A stretch of 64,000 nucleotides of DNA, taken from CAVPUA01 sp963828015. Its GTDB lineage: Bacteria; Actinomycetota; Actinomycetes; Mycobacteriales; Jatrophihabitantaceae. Position 1 is the stretch's first letter; each line of letters opens with the position of its first letter. Of this stretch, positions 9,589 to 17,327 are shown piece after piece. The translations under genes and the position numbers were made by a program. The stretch covers positions 206,210 through 270,209 of the forward strand of contig CAWHCD010000005.1 of NCBI GenBank assembly GCA_963828015.1, read 5' to 3'. The notes under the pieces are model-generated. The model was not told the origin of the DNA and searched no databases. It was given only the letters and a program-made list of their open reading frames with translations.

Positions 9589-11307
9589 ATGATCGCCCTG
9601 GCCATCATCGGGCTGCTCGGCGGTCTGATCACGGGTATCTCGCCCTGCGTGCTGCCGGTGCTGCCGGTGATCTTCGTGGCCGGTGGGGCGCCCAGCGCCA
9701 CCCCAGGTGGGCCGGCCAAGAAGGTCCGGCGCAAGAAGCTGTCGCCGGTCGAGGCCCGGCGACCGTATCTGGTCGTGGCCGGGCTGGTCGTCAGCTTCTG
9801 CACCTTCACCCTGCTCGGCACCCTCGTGTTGCGCGCCTTGAACCTGCCGCAGGACCTCATCCGGGCTGCCGGCCTGATCATCCTGGCCCTGCTCGGAGTG
9901 GCCATGATCATTCCGCGCGTCGAGACGTGGCTCGAGGTGCCCTTCCGGTGGATCCCGCAACGCTCGGTGGGCAGCGACCGGGGGGGCTTCGCACTTGGTC
10001 TGGCCCTGGGGGCGGTCTACGTCCCGTGCGCCGGCCCGGTGCTGGCCGCCATCACGGTGGCCGGCGCGACCGGTCACATCGGGGGCAAGACGGTAGTGCT
10101 GACCGTCGCGTTCGGCATCGGTACGGCGATCCCGCTGCTCTTCTTCGCCCTGGCCGGGCGCGGTGTGGGTCAGCGAGTGCAGGCGTTCCGGGTCCACCAA
10201 CGCCGGATCCGGGTGGTGGCCGGTGTCCTCGTCCTCGGCCTGGTCGCGGCCCTCACGTTCAACGCCACCGACGTGATTCAGCGCAACGTTCCCGACTACA
10301 CCGCGGCGCTCAACCGCAATATCGACCATGCGGGAAGCATCACCAAGGCGCTCGGCACCGGGGGCCACAACGCCGCGTTGACCTCATGCAAGGACGCCGA
10401 CCCCACCCTGCAGGACTGCGGCGCGGCCCCACCCCTGGCTGGGATCTCGCAATGGCTCAACACTCCCAACGGGGCCCCGCTGACCTTGGCCGGTCTGCGG
10501 GGCAAGGTGGTCCTGATCGATTTCTGGGCCTACTCCTGCATCAACTGCCAACGGGCGATCGCCCACGTCACGGCTTGGAACCAGACCTACCAGGCCGACG
10601 GACTCGAGGTCATCGGCGTGCACACGCCCGAGTACGCGTTCGAGCATGTTGCCGGCAACGTCGCGTCCGGCGCCAAGCGGTTGAACATCCAGTACCCGAT
10701 CGCGCTCGACAACGACTACGCGACCTGGAACAACTACGACAACAGTTCCTGGCCGGCCGAGTATCTGATCGACTCCACCGGCCAGATTCGCCATGTGGCG
10801 ATCGGGGAGGGTGACTACGCGACGTCGGAATCGCTGATCCGGCAATTGCTCGTCGCCGCCAACCCGGGGGTAACCCTGCCCGCCGCGACCGACGTACCGG
10901 ACGCGACCCCATCGATCCCGGGCCAGACGCCCGAGACCTATCTGGGATCCGAGCGGGCCCAGACCTACTCGGGGGGAGCGCTCTACAACGGCCAGCAGAT
11001 ATTCACCGTCCCCGCGCAAGTGCCTATGGATGAGTTCGCCCTCGACGGGACGTGGACGGTGTCCGCTGAGTCGATCACGGCCGGCACCGGCGCAGCGATC
11101 CAGCTGAACTTCTCCGCTGATGACGTCTACCTCGACGTCGGGGGCAGCGGCACGTTGACGGCCAATGTCGACGGAAGGATCACGACCTACGCCGTCTCGG
11201 GCGCACCGAACATCTACACGCTCGTGCACGTCGACAATCCAGAGCGGCGGACGCTGACGGTCGCCGTTTCGCCGGGGCTGTCGGCCTACTCGTTCACCTT
11301 TGGCTAG
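9589..11307 (+). CDS. dipZ: DipZ-like membrane thiol-redox protein (CcdA/DsbD membrane domain + TlpA-like thioredoxin domain)
   Basis: 572 residues. About residues 1-230 form a polytopic CcdA/DsbD-type electron-transfer domain, with GLITGISPCVLPVLP near the N terminus and VPCAGPVLAAI further on; each carries a membrane cysteine. About residues 270-420 form an extracytoplasmic TlpA/ResA-like thioredoxin domain with the redox pair CINC at 317-320 (context FWAYSCINCQ). The last 140 residues are a beta-rich domain as in mycobacterial DipZ. The family passes reducing equivalents from the cytoplasm to outside thiols, for cytochrome c maturation or disulfide repair. The ATG at 9589 follows the -10 box at 9577. 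No cytochrome genes are nearby. Confidence 0.88.
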   Translation: MIALAIIGLLGGLITGISPCVLPVLPVIFVAGGAPSATPGGPAKKVRRKKLSPVEARRPYLVVAGLVVSFCTFTLLGTLVLRALNLPQDLIRAAGLIILALLGVAMIIPRVETWLEVPFRWIPQRSVGSDRGGFALGLALGAVYVPCAGPVLAAITVAGATGHIGGKTVVLTVAFGIGTAIPLLFFALAGRGVGQRVQAFRVHQRRIRVVAGVLVLGLVAALTFNATDVIQRNVPDYTAALNRNIDHAGSITKALGTGGHNAALTSCKDADPTLQDCGAAPPLAGISQWLNTPNGAPLTLAGLRGKVVLIDFWAYSCINCQRAIAHVTAWNQTYQADGLEVIGVHTPEYAFEHVAGNVASGAKRLNIQYPIALDNDYATWNNYDNSSWPAEYLIDSTGQIRHVAIGEGDYATSESLIRQLLVAANPGVTLPAATDVPDATPSIPGQTPETYLGSERAQTYSGGALYNGQQIFTVPAQVPMDEFALDGTWTVSAESITAGTGAAIQLNFSADDVYLDVGGSGTLTANVDGRITTYAVSGAPNIYTLVHVDNPERRTLTVAVSPGLSAYSFTFG

Positions 11308-11456
11308 GTCGCCCGCGCCTATCCGAAATCAACCACATCGTGCGTTAGCGTGTCCCCGCGGTAGAACCAGGTGAGCGTGCTGGGGTGCCGCCCCGACGGG
11401 GGGGGTCGGTGTGACCCGTCCACCTTGTCCACGCTGCCCTTCGAGAGGACCCTGCC

Positions 11457-12230
11457 ATGTCCAGCCCGTCGACCTCACCGCTGCTCACCAAGGACCTGAT
11501 CCAAAAGTTCTTCGGAGAGCTGCTCGGCACCGCCATCCTGGTCTTCTTCGCTGTCGGCTCGGCGGTGTTCGGCATCGTCGGTAGCTCACTGCAGATCGGC
11601 ACCCTCGGGGTCGCGCTGGCGTTCGGTCTGGTGCTGCTGGCCTTGGCCTACGCGATCGGCCCGCTCACCGGCGCCCACGTCAACCCCGCGGTGACGTTGG
11701 CCGTGCTGATGCGCCGAGGCATGCCGTTGGCCGAGGCCATCGCCTACTGGATCGCGCAGTTCGTCGGTGCGATCATCGGCGCCGCCCTGCTGAAGCTGAT
11801 GACATCGAGCTTCGGCAAGGTCACCGACCGCACCGGCTCGCTCGGCACCAACGGCTGGGGCCCGCACATCACCGAGGGTGGCGCTTTCCTGCTCGAGATC
11901 ATCATGACCTTCCTCCTCGTGAGCGTCGTGCTGCTGGTGACGAGCCGGCATGCGGCGCCGGGCTTTGCCGGGCTGGCGATCGGCCTGGTCCTCACCGCTA
12001 TCCACCTGGTCGGCATCCCGCTCGACGGCACGTCGGTCAACCCGGCCCGCTCGCTCGGTCCGGCGATCTTCGCCGGGACCCACGCCATGTCGCAGGTCTG
12101 GCTGTTCATCGTCGCCCCGTTGATCGGCGGCGCTATCGCGGCCCTGGTCGCGCCGTTGTTCATCACACCCACCCCGCCCGGCGTGGACGTCGGGCTGTCG
12201 GATCCGACCGGCGCCGATGTACCGGTCTGA
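11457..12230 (+). CDS. aqpZ: Aquaporin / MIP-family channel
   Basis: 257 residues with six predicted membrane helices. The two half-helix NPA boxes of the MIP family are intact: HVNPAVTLAVL in the first half and SVNPARSLGPAIF in the second; the Arg after the second NPA forms the selectivity filter. The AqpZ-like pattern suggests a water channel rather than a glycerol facilitator, but the sequence alone does not settle this. The start follows GAGAGGACC, a plausible ribosome-binding site. The gene is monocistronic and converges with the antiporter. Confidence 0.88.
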   Translation: MSSPSTSPLLTKDLIQKFFGELLGTAILVFFAVGSAVFGIVGSSLQIGTLGVALAFGLVLLALAYAIGPLTGAHVNPAVTLAVLMRRGMPLAEAIAYWIAQFVGAIIGAALLKLMTSSFGKVTDRTGSLGTNGWGPHITEGGAFLLEIIMTFLLVSVVLLVTSRHAAPGFAGLAIGLVLTAIHLVGIPLDGTSVNPARSLGPAIFAGTHAMSQVWLFIVAPLIGGAIAALVAPLFITPTPPGVDVGLSDPTGADVPV

Positions 12231-12356
12231 GTGGATAAGGATGCTCCTGGAGCTTCTAGACCGCCAGATGGCTATGTCACGGTTTGGCGCATATCTGAGT
12301 AAGTCGCCCTGGTATCTGGGCGGGGCGAGCACACTCATCTGTGTCTGACGGGACGC

Positions 12357-12393
12357 GGCGCGATCTCCGGTACGGGGGTGCGGAGATTGCGCC
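12357..12393. terminator. Strong hairpin between convergent genes (putative bidirectional terminator)
   Basis: A 13-bp stem (GGCGCGATCTCCG at 12357-12369 with CGGAGATTGCGCC at 12381-12393, one G-T pair) encloses an 11-nt loop. It lies between the aquaporin and antiporter stop codons, which point at each other. There is no U-tract, as is common in high-GC actinobacteria. Confidence 0.6.
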
Positions 12394-12410
12394 GGCGCCC
12401 GCTCGGCCGG

Positions 12411-13874
12411 TCAGCCCGGATCACCGAAGGTCGAGCGTAGGCGCGCCTCGGCCTGGTCATCACCGGGATCGAGGATCACGGTGACGTCGTCGCCGGCCTG
12501 CAGGGCGGTCTCCGGGCGCAGCGGCAGGAGCTGGCGCTCGCGCACGACCAGACTGATCCAGCCGTCACCCCCCAGGGTCGACACCACGGCGCCGTCGGCC
12601 GCCGAGCCCGCCGCGACGATGAGCCGATGCACGCCCTGCGGCTCCTCCCGCAGCCGCACGCCGGTGCTCCACGGGTCGGGCTCGACGATGCGCATCGGCA
12701 GATGCAGGCGGGCGGCCACCGTCGGCGTCAGGCCGCCCTGGACCACGACCGAGAACACGACGACGACCACGACGATGCCGTAGAGGCGCTCGGCATCAGG
12801 GACGTGCGCGTGCCGCAGCATCTCGCCGAGCAGGATCGGGACGGCGCCCTTGAGGCCGGCAAACAGAATGAAGGCGCGCTCGTTGGTCTGCAGGCGGGTG
12901 GGGACCAGACACAAACCGACGAACAGCGGACGAACCACCACGGCCAGGAGTACCGCGATCACCAACCCGGGCAGCCAGACGTTGCGGTGGGTGAGCTGAT
13001 CCAGCTCCACGGTCAGACCCAGTACGACAAACGCCACGATCTCGGCCAGGCTGGCCAGCGCCAGGTGGAACCGGGCAATCTCGCGCTTGAAGGGAAACGG
13101 GGCGTCGCCGATCAGAATGGCGGCGGTGAATACGGCCAGGAAGCCTGAGCCGTGAGCCAGGGTGGCCAGGCCGTAGACCAAGAGCGCGCAGGCCAGGCTG
13201 CGAATCGGATAGAGACCCTCGCTGGGCAGCGAGATGCGCAGGAAGGGCAGGAGCGCGCGCGCGGCCAGCCAGCCGACCGCGAGGCCGACGCCCATCTGCA
13301 GCGTGAACTGAACCGCGATATGGCCGAAGGCATGGGCCGTGAGCCCGCCGGCGGTGATCAAACTGATCATCAGCGCGATGCCGACTGGATCGTTGGCGCC
13401 CGACTCGCCCTCGAGCAGGGTGCCGCTGCGCCCGGCAATCTCCCGACGGCCGAGCACCGAGAAGACGACGGCCGGGTCGGTGGGGGCGATCGCGGTGGCC
13501 ACCAGCAGGCTGGCGTACCAGCTGAAGCCGAAGATGAGGTGCAGCAGGATCGCCGCCCCGACCGCGGTCAGGAAGGTGCCGGCGACGCCGACTACCGCGA
13601 TCGGGGTGGCCGCGGTGCGGAAGCGGGCGCGTCCGATGTGCATGCCGCCGTCGAACAGGATGGCGATGAGAGCGATCGTGACGACCCGCTCCACCGAGAC
13701 GATGTCGGGCGGGTGCAGGGCCGGAACGACCTTCGCGGCGATCGCCGAGGCCACCAGTACCAGCGCCGGAACGGGAATCTTGAGCCGTTCGGTGAGTCGG
13801 TTGGAAAGCACAGCAACGAGCCCGACGACCGCGATAAGGGTGACGATCGCCCCGAACCTGATCGTCTCTGTCAT
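12411..13874 (-). CDS. CPA1-type Na+(K+)/H+ antiporter with C-terminal TrkA-C (RCK_C) domain
   Basis: 487 residues. About residues 1-390 contain 12-13 hydrophobic helices of the NhaP/CPA1 fold, including ATAIAPTDPAVVFSVLG and LEGESGANDPVGIALM, where acidic residues sit in the ion site. About 400-487 look like a TrkA-C regulatory domain (two beta-rich halves around a VILDPGDD end), as in NhaP2/CvrA-type exchangers. The expected role is monovalent cation/proton exchange for pH and osmotic control. Ion selectivity cannot be read from the sequence. It converges on the aquaporin, another osmotic-balance gene. Confidence 0.85.
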   Translation of the reverse strand: MTETIRFGAIVTLIAVVGLVAVLSNRLTERLKIPVPALVLVASAIAAKVVPALHPPDIVSVERVVTIALIAILFDGGMHIGRARFRTAATPIAVVGVAGTFLTAVGAAILLHLIFGFSWYASLLVATAIAPTDPAVVFSVLGRREIAGRSGTLLEGESGANDPVGIALMISLITAGGLTAHAFGHIAVQFTLQMGVGLAVGWLAARALLPFLRISLPSEGLYPIRSLACALLVYGLATLAHGSGFLAVFTAAILIGDAPFPFKREIARFHLALASLAEIVAFVVLGLTVELDQLTHRNVWLPGLVIAVLLAVVVRPLFVGLCLVPTRLQTNERAFILFAGLKGAVPILLGEMLRHAHVPDAERLYGIVVVVVVFSVVVQGGLTPTVAARLHLPMRIVEPDPWSTGVRLREEPQGVHRLIVAAGSAADGAVVSTLGGDGWISLVVRERQLLPLRPETALQAGDDVTVILDPGDDQAEARLRSTFGDPG

Positions 13875-14121
13875 CGGCTCGCAACCCTATCGGCCCAGAG
13901 CCGCGCGCCGCAGTGAGATCCGAATCATCGCTTTTCAGGCAAAATAAGTGTGCAGTAAGTCAGGGTATTCGCGCATCTCGCGCCCGGCCATACCTGAAGA
14001 TCGCCTGGCCGACCCCGCCCAGCCGTGGATCGGCGGCGGATGATCGAAGTATGCGGCCTGGCCACTGCTGCTGAATCGGCTCGCGGTCAGCAGGGGGATT
14101 TGCCCATAGTGTGTTTCATGT

Positions 14122-14158
14122 TTGGCAAGATAGCTCCCACGCGTTATAGTGATAACGC
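14122..14158 (+). promoter_or_regulatory. Near-consensus promoter with a palindrome over the -10 box
   Basis: TTGGCA (14122-14127), a 17-bp spacer and TATAGT (14145-14150) make a near-consensus sigma-70-type promoter. The -10 box lies inside the perfect palindrome GCGTTATAGTGATAACGC (14141-14158, 7-bp arms). This predicts a start near 14157 and an operator that would block the promoter when bound. The rest of 13875-14210 holds no gene; an upstream ATG at 14025 lies before the promoter and is not used. A short frame GTG...TGA (14191-14214) ends on the GTG of the next gene and could be a leader peptide. Confidence 0.6.
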
Positions 14159-14210
14159 TGCGTGCGCAATATCGGGGGATCTCGAGCCAAGTGCAGGTCG
14201 AAGAACACGG

Positions 14211-14615
14211 GTGAGTCAAGTGGAGTTGGCAATCGCGCCAGGTGATACAGCGACGATCGGCGATGGACCGCTACGCGGAGTCGAAGCCGAGGTCCTGACG
14301 ATCGACGCTGCCTCCGATCTGGCCCAGGTCCGGGTTCGCGTCCGGGTGGCCGGAGCGCTGCGCGGGGGCATCGCGGTCGTCTCGGCGAGCGCGATGTACC
14401 AAGGCACCTACGAGTACCGCCCGCCGGCACCGGCCCGCACGACCACCCGCCGCGGACGCCCCCGTCAGGTGACGGCCGAGATGGCCAACCGGATGGCGCA
14501 GATGTACGCATCCGGTCACTACACCCATGCCTCGATCGCGGCCATTCTCGGCGTCAGCAAGAGCACGGTCTCGCACTACCTGCGCAACGATCAGCACGAG
14601 CAGCTCGCGGTCTAG
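14211..14615 (+). CDS. Small KOW-like / AT-hook / helix-turn-helix putative regulator (copy 1)
   Basis: With the GTG at 14211 the product is 134 residues. About 10-60 form a KOW/SH3-like beta domain (PGDTATIGDGPLRGVEAEV, ending GIAVVSAS). About 82-89 is an AT-hook-like RRGRPRQ. About 95-126 is a resolvase/Hin-type helix-turn-helix (MYASGHYTHASIAAILGVS, then KSTVSHYLR). I do not recognise a named gene; DNA binding is inferred. A paralogue with the same three-part order lies at 60514-60948. The start was chosen because the promoter at 14122-14158 excludes the earlier ATG. The stop overlaps that of the convergent small gene by 3 bp. Confidence 0.7.
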   Translation: MSQVELAIAPGDTATIGDGPLRGVEAEVLTIDAASDLAQVRVRVRVAGALRGGIAVVSASAMYQGTYEYRPPAPARTTTRRGRPRQVTAEMANRMAQMYASGHYTHASIAAILGVSKSTVSHYLRNDQHEQLAV

Positions 14616-14812
14616 CCCCGCGGGGCCGCGTAGATCGTCGTGGCGCCCCACCCCGGGCGCGCGCCGGCCCAGACGGCCTGGTCGCCTTCGGGATCCAGGA
14701 TCTCCATGGCCTCGCCCAGGTCGAGGCTGCTCCAGGCCGGAACGGTGACTGTCGTCCGCACGACTCGCTCGTAGAACACCGGCGACTGGCCGGCCTCAAA
14801 TGTCTCGCTCAT
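14612..14812 (-). CDS. Small hypothetical protein, 66 aa
   Basis: The ATG at 14812 is preceded by GAGAGGGACGAG, a fair ribosome-binding site. The 66-residue product has no membrane segment or cysteines and is rich in Trp and acidic residues (LDLGEAMEILDPEGDQAVWAG), like a small beta-rich cytosolic protein. I do not recognise it. Its stop overlaps the stop of the KOW/HTH gene, so the two are convergent, and the pairing may be functional or accidental. Confidence 0.45.
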   Translation of the reverse strand: MSETFEAGQSPVFYERVVRTTVTVPAWSSLDLGEAMEILDPEGDQAVWAGARPGWGATTIYAAPRG

Positions 14813-14913
14813 GATCTCGTCCCTCTCGCTCCGCGCGGCAGTGATGGCTGTCGCTGATAGGACGAAGGAGCGAGCTGATCGTGTCGCTGATACCCGAACA
14901 TCGAGCGGCCGAC

Positions 14914-15282
14914 CTAGCGCACGGCCACCAGATCGATCACGAAGATCAGCGTCTTGCCGCTGAGCCGGTGGCCGCCGCCGGCCGGGCCGTAGGCCAGCTC
15001 CGGCGGGATCGTTAGCTGACGCCGACCGCCGACACGCATGCCCGGGATTCCGTCCTGCCAGCCCTTGATCAGGCCCCGCAGCGGGAACTCGATGGTCTCG
15101 CCGCGATCCCAGGAGCTGTCGAACTGCTCGCCGGTTCCGAACTCCACACCGACGTAGTGCACGACGACTGTCCCCCCGGGCACCGCCTCGGGACCGTCAC
15201 CGATGGTGAGGTCCTTGATCTGCAGGTCGGTCGGCTCGTCACCGGCGGGCATGTCGATTTCAGGCTTGGTCATGGCATCCAT
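14914..15282 (-). CDS. FKBP-type peptidyl-prolyl cis-trans isomerase
   Basis: 122 residues. The FKBP fold is clear: VHYVGVEFGTGEQFDSSWD, then IEFPLRGLIKGWQDGIPGM and GGRRQLTIPPELAYGPAG. The active-site Tyr, Asp, Trp and Tyr positions of FKBP12-like enzymes are present. There is no signal peptide, so it is probably cytoplasmic. It catalyses proline cis-trans isomerisation in protein folding. The start could be the ATG at 15282 or at 15273 (MTKPEID). It lies 21 bp downstream of the aldo-keto reductase gene on the same strand, so the two may be cotranscribed. Confidence 0.9.
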   Translation of the reverse strand: MDAMTKPEIDMPAGDEPTDLQIKDLTIGDGPEAVPGGTVVVHYVGVEFGTGEQFDSSWDRGETIEFPLRGLIKGWQDGIPGMRVGGRRQLTIPPELAYGPAGGGHRLSGKTLIFVIDLVAVR

Positions 15283-15303
15283 CCAACACGATCGGCCGCA
15301 GGC

Positions 15304-16329
15304 TCACGAATCGCTGCTCGCCTGCCACAGGTTGATGCCGCCATCAACGGCGTACCCGTCGATGGCGGCCAGTTCCTCGGTCGAGAACTCGAGGTGTTCG
15401 AGCGCGCGGACGTTGTCCTCGAGCTGCGCCACGCTACTGGCGCCCAGCAGGACCGAGGTGATTCGCTCGTCGCGCAGGCACCAGGCCAGCGCGAGTTGGG
15501 CCAAGGACTGGCCTCGCTGCTCGGCCAGCGCGTTCAGCGCACGGATGTGGGTGAGGTTCTGCTCGGTGAGCATGTCCTGAGTCAGGAACCGCTCCTCGGC
15601 CATCCGCGAGTCCTGCGGTATGCCGTCGAGGTAGCGAGAGGTCAGCAAGCCCTGCGCCAGAGGAGAAAACGCGATGCAGCCGACGCCCAGATCGCCCAGG
15701 GTGTCGAGCAGCCCGCCCTCGACCCAGCGGTTGAGCATCGAGTAGGAGGGCTGGTGGATCAGCAGCGGGGTGCCCAGGTCGCTCAGGATCCGGGCTGCTT
15801 CGGCCGTGCGCTCGGGGGAGTAGGAGGAGATGCCGGCGTAGAGCGCTCGACCCGATCGCACCGCGGTGTCCAACGCCCCCATTGTTTCCTCGAGGGGCGT
15901 GTTGGGGTCGAAGCGGTGGCTGTAGAAGACGTCGACGTAGTCGAGACCCATGCGCCGCAGCGAGGCGTCCAGGCTGGCCAGCAGGTACTTGCGCGAACCC
16001 CATTCGCCGTAGGGGCCGGGCCACATGTCGTAGCCGGCCTTGGTCGAGAGGAACAGCTCGTCACGATAGGGCTGAAAGTCTTCGGCGAACAGTCGACCGA
16101 AGTTGGTCTCGGCCGAGCCGGCCGGCGGTCCGTAGTTGTTGGCCAGGTCGAAATGGGTGATGCCGAGATCGAAGGCCCGGCGCAGGATGGCCCGCTGCGT
16201 GTCGATCGCCTTGTCATGGCCGAAGTTGTGCCAGAGGCCCAGGGACAGAGCCGGAAGTTGGACGCCGCTGCGCCCCGAGCGCCGGTAGGTCATCGAGTCG
16301 TAGCGGTTCGTGTCAGCGAGGTAGGTCAC
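15304..16329 (-). CDS. Aldo-keto reductase, YghZ/GpR-type (L-glyceraldehyde-3-phosphate reductase family)
   Basis: 341 residues from the GTG at 16329. That start reproduces the N terminus of E. coli YghZ (VTYLADTNRYDSMTYRRSG); longer open frame upstream is not coding. AKR tetrad regions are present: FDLANNYGPP (Asp, Tyr), STKAGYDMWPGP (Lys) and FYSHRFD (His). The C-terminal NADPH-binding part has RITSVLLGASSVAQLEDN. The YghZ family reduces L-glyceraldehyde 3-phosphate and other small aldehydes with NADPH, a detoxification role. Similarity to YghZ as remembered covers the whole length and ends in NLWQASSDS, so confidence in the subfamily is good. Substrate in this organism is inferred. Confidence 0.9.
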   Translation of the reverse strand: MTYLADTNRYDSMTYRRSGRSGVQLPALSLGLWHNFGHDKAIDTQRAILRRAFDLGITHFDLANNYGPPAGSAETNFGRLFAEDFQPYRDELFLSTKAGYDMWPGPYGEWGSRKYLLASLDASLRRMGLDYVDVFYSHRFDPNTPLEETMGALDTAVRSGRALYAGISSYSPERTAEAARILSDLGTPLLIHQPSYSMLNRWVEGGLLDTLGDLGVGCIAFSPLAQGLLTSRYLDGIPQDSRMAEERFLTQDMLTEQNLTHIRALNALAEQRGQSLAQLALAWCLRDERITSVLLGASSVAQLEDNVRALEHLEFSTEELAAIDGYAVDGGINLWQASSDS

Positions 16330-16399
16330 CCCATCGATGCTAGAGACCGCCTCTCGGATGCGTTCGACCGCGCCGACCGGGTCGCCATGGCAACTCGGT

Positions 16400-16717
16400 T
16401 CAGGCGGGTGGTACTTCGCCGGGCCATCGCCCGGTGAGACGCTCGAATCCTTTGGCGCTTGCGCGGTCGACCAGTGCTTTGACCCCGGCGAAGACCATGC
16501 CATGCAGTAGGGCCGCGGGCAGGATGTCGCCCCATCCCTTTGCCTTGTCAATCGCATCCGGGACGTCCTGCTTGCCATTCAGCGCTTTCCAGACTCGTCC
16601 GAATATCGCCGAGGCCAACATCGCACCACCCACGCTCGCGACGATCCGGACCGGCGCATACATGAGGGTGATCAGCGCTCGATCGGTAACCCTGGCGAGC
16701 CGACCGGTGTCTGCCAT
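16400..16717 (-). CDS. DUF4235 family small membrane protein
   Basis: 105 residues. The ATG at 16717 is preceded by GGAAGGAG at 6 nt, an excellent ribosome-binding site that rejects the longer open frame. The pattern is two hydrophobic segments (about 12-32 and 70-88), with IFGRVWKALNGKQDVPDA between and RASAKGFERLTGRWPGE at the end, matching DUF4235 proteins common in actinobacteria. Function is unknown for the family. It lies upstream of the aldo-keto reductase on the same strand. Confidence 0.75.
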   Translation of the reverse strand: MADTGRLARVTDRALITLMYAPVRIVASVGGAMLASAIFGRVWKALNGKQDVPDAIDKAKGWGDILPAALLHGMVFAGVKALVDRASAKGFERLTGRWPGEVPPA

Positions 16718-16861
16718 GGCGCTCCTTCCGGGTCTGGGCCGCCCTGATACGACGACCATCCCGCGACCCACGTCTGAACGGCGTAAGGGACTTCGACTCG
16801 CATGCGCTAGGAGAGGGCCGGGAAGAGGCTGCGGCACTGGACGCGCGGTCGCCGAGCGAGT

Positions 16862-17323
16862 TTGCTGTCGAGGGTGGGTACCCCGACCGACCTGAGCGAG
16901 ATCCGCCGCCGACGCGGAGAGCTGCGGCTGGCATTGCTGAACCTCGAGGAGTCGCTGGCCGCGTCCCCGCGGGGCGACGATGCCAACTGGCGGCTGCGCG
17001 TGCACGGATCGCTCGAGACGTTGCTGGCCGACTTCCGAGAGCACGTCCGGCTGACCGAAGGGCCAGGAGGCTTGCACAGCGACATGGTCGTCAACGCGCC
17101 CCGGCTCACCGGTGCGGTGGCCCGTCTGGTTCGCGACCACGGTCGGATCACCGTCCAGATCGAGGGCCTGCTGGGTGAAACCGCTGAGCAGGCGACGGCA
17201 CCTGACCCCGGCGTGATCCGTGAAGCGGCCACCAACCTGATCGCCACCCTGATGAAGCACCGACAGGCCGGCGCCGACCTGATCTTCGAGGCGTACGAGA
17301 CAGATATCGGCGGTAGCGGTTAG
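16862..17323 (+). CDS. Hemerythrin-like (HHE-type) four-helix protein
   Basis: 153 residues, all helical. His and acidic residues are spaced as in HHE/hemerythrin-like proteins: VHGSLETLLADFREH, LVRDHGRIT, and the closing LMKHRQAGADLIFEAYETDIGG, typical of actinobacterial hemerythrin-like proteins. This predicts a di-iron or other metal site for oxygen, NO or redox sensing. The His set is less complete than in classical hemerythrin, so metal binding is inferred. The start may be the TTG at 16862 or the GTG at 16874. It converges with the HAD gene, 4 bp between stops. Confidence 0.6.
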   Translation: MLSRVGTPTDLSEIRRRRGELRLALLNLEESLAASPRGDDANWRLRVHGSLETLLADFREHVRLTEGPGGLHSDMVVNAPRLTGAVARLVRDHGRITVQIEGLLGETAEQATAPDPGVIREAATNLIATLMKHRQAGADLIFEAYETDIGGSG

Positions 17324-17327
17324 CTCG

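Noticed and set aside
15157..16437. 426-codon plus-strand frame
   Set aside because: Antisense to FKBP and the aldo-keto reductase, both well supported.
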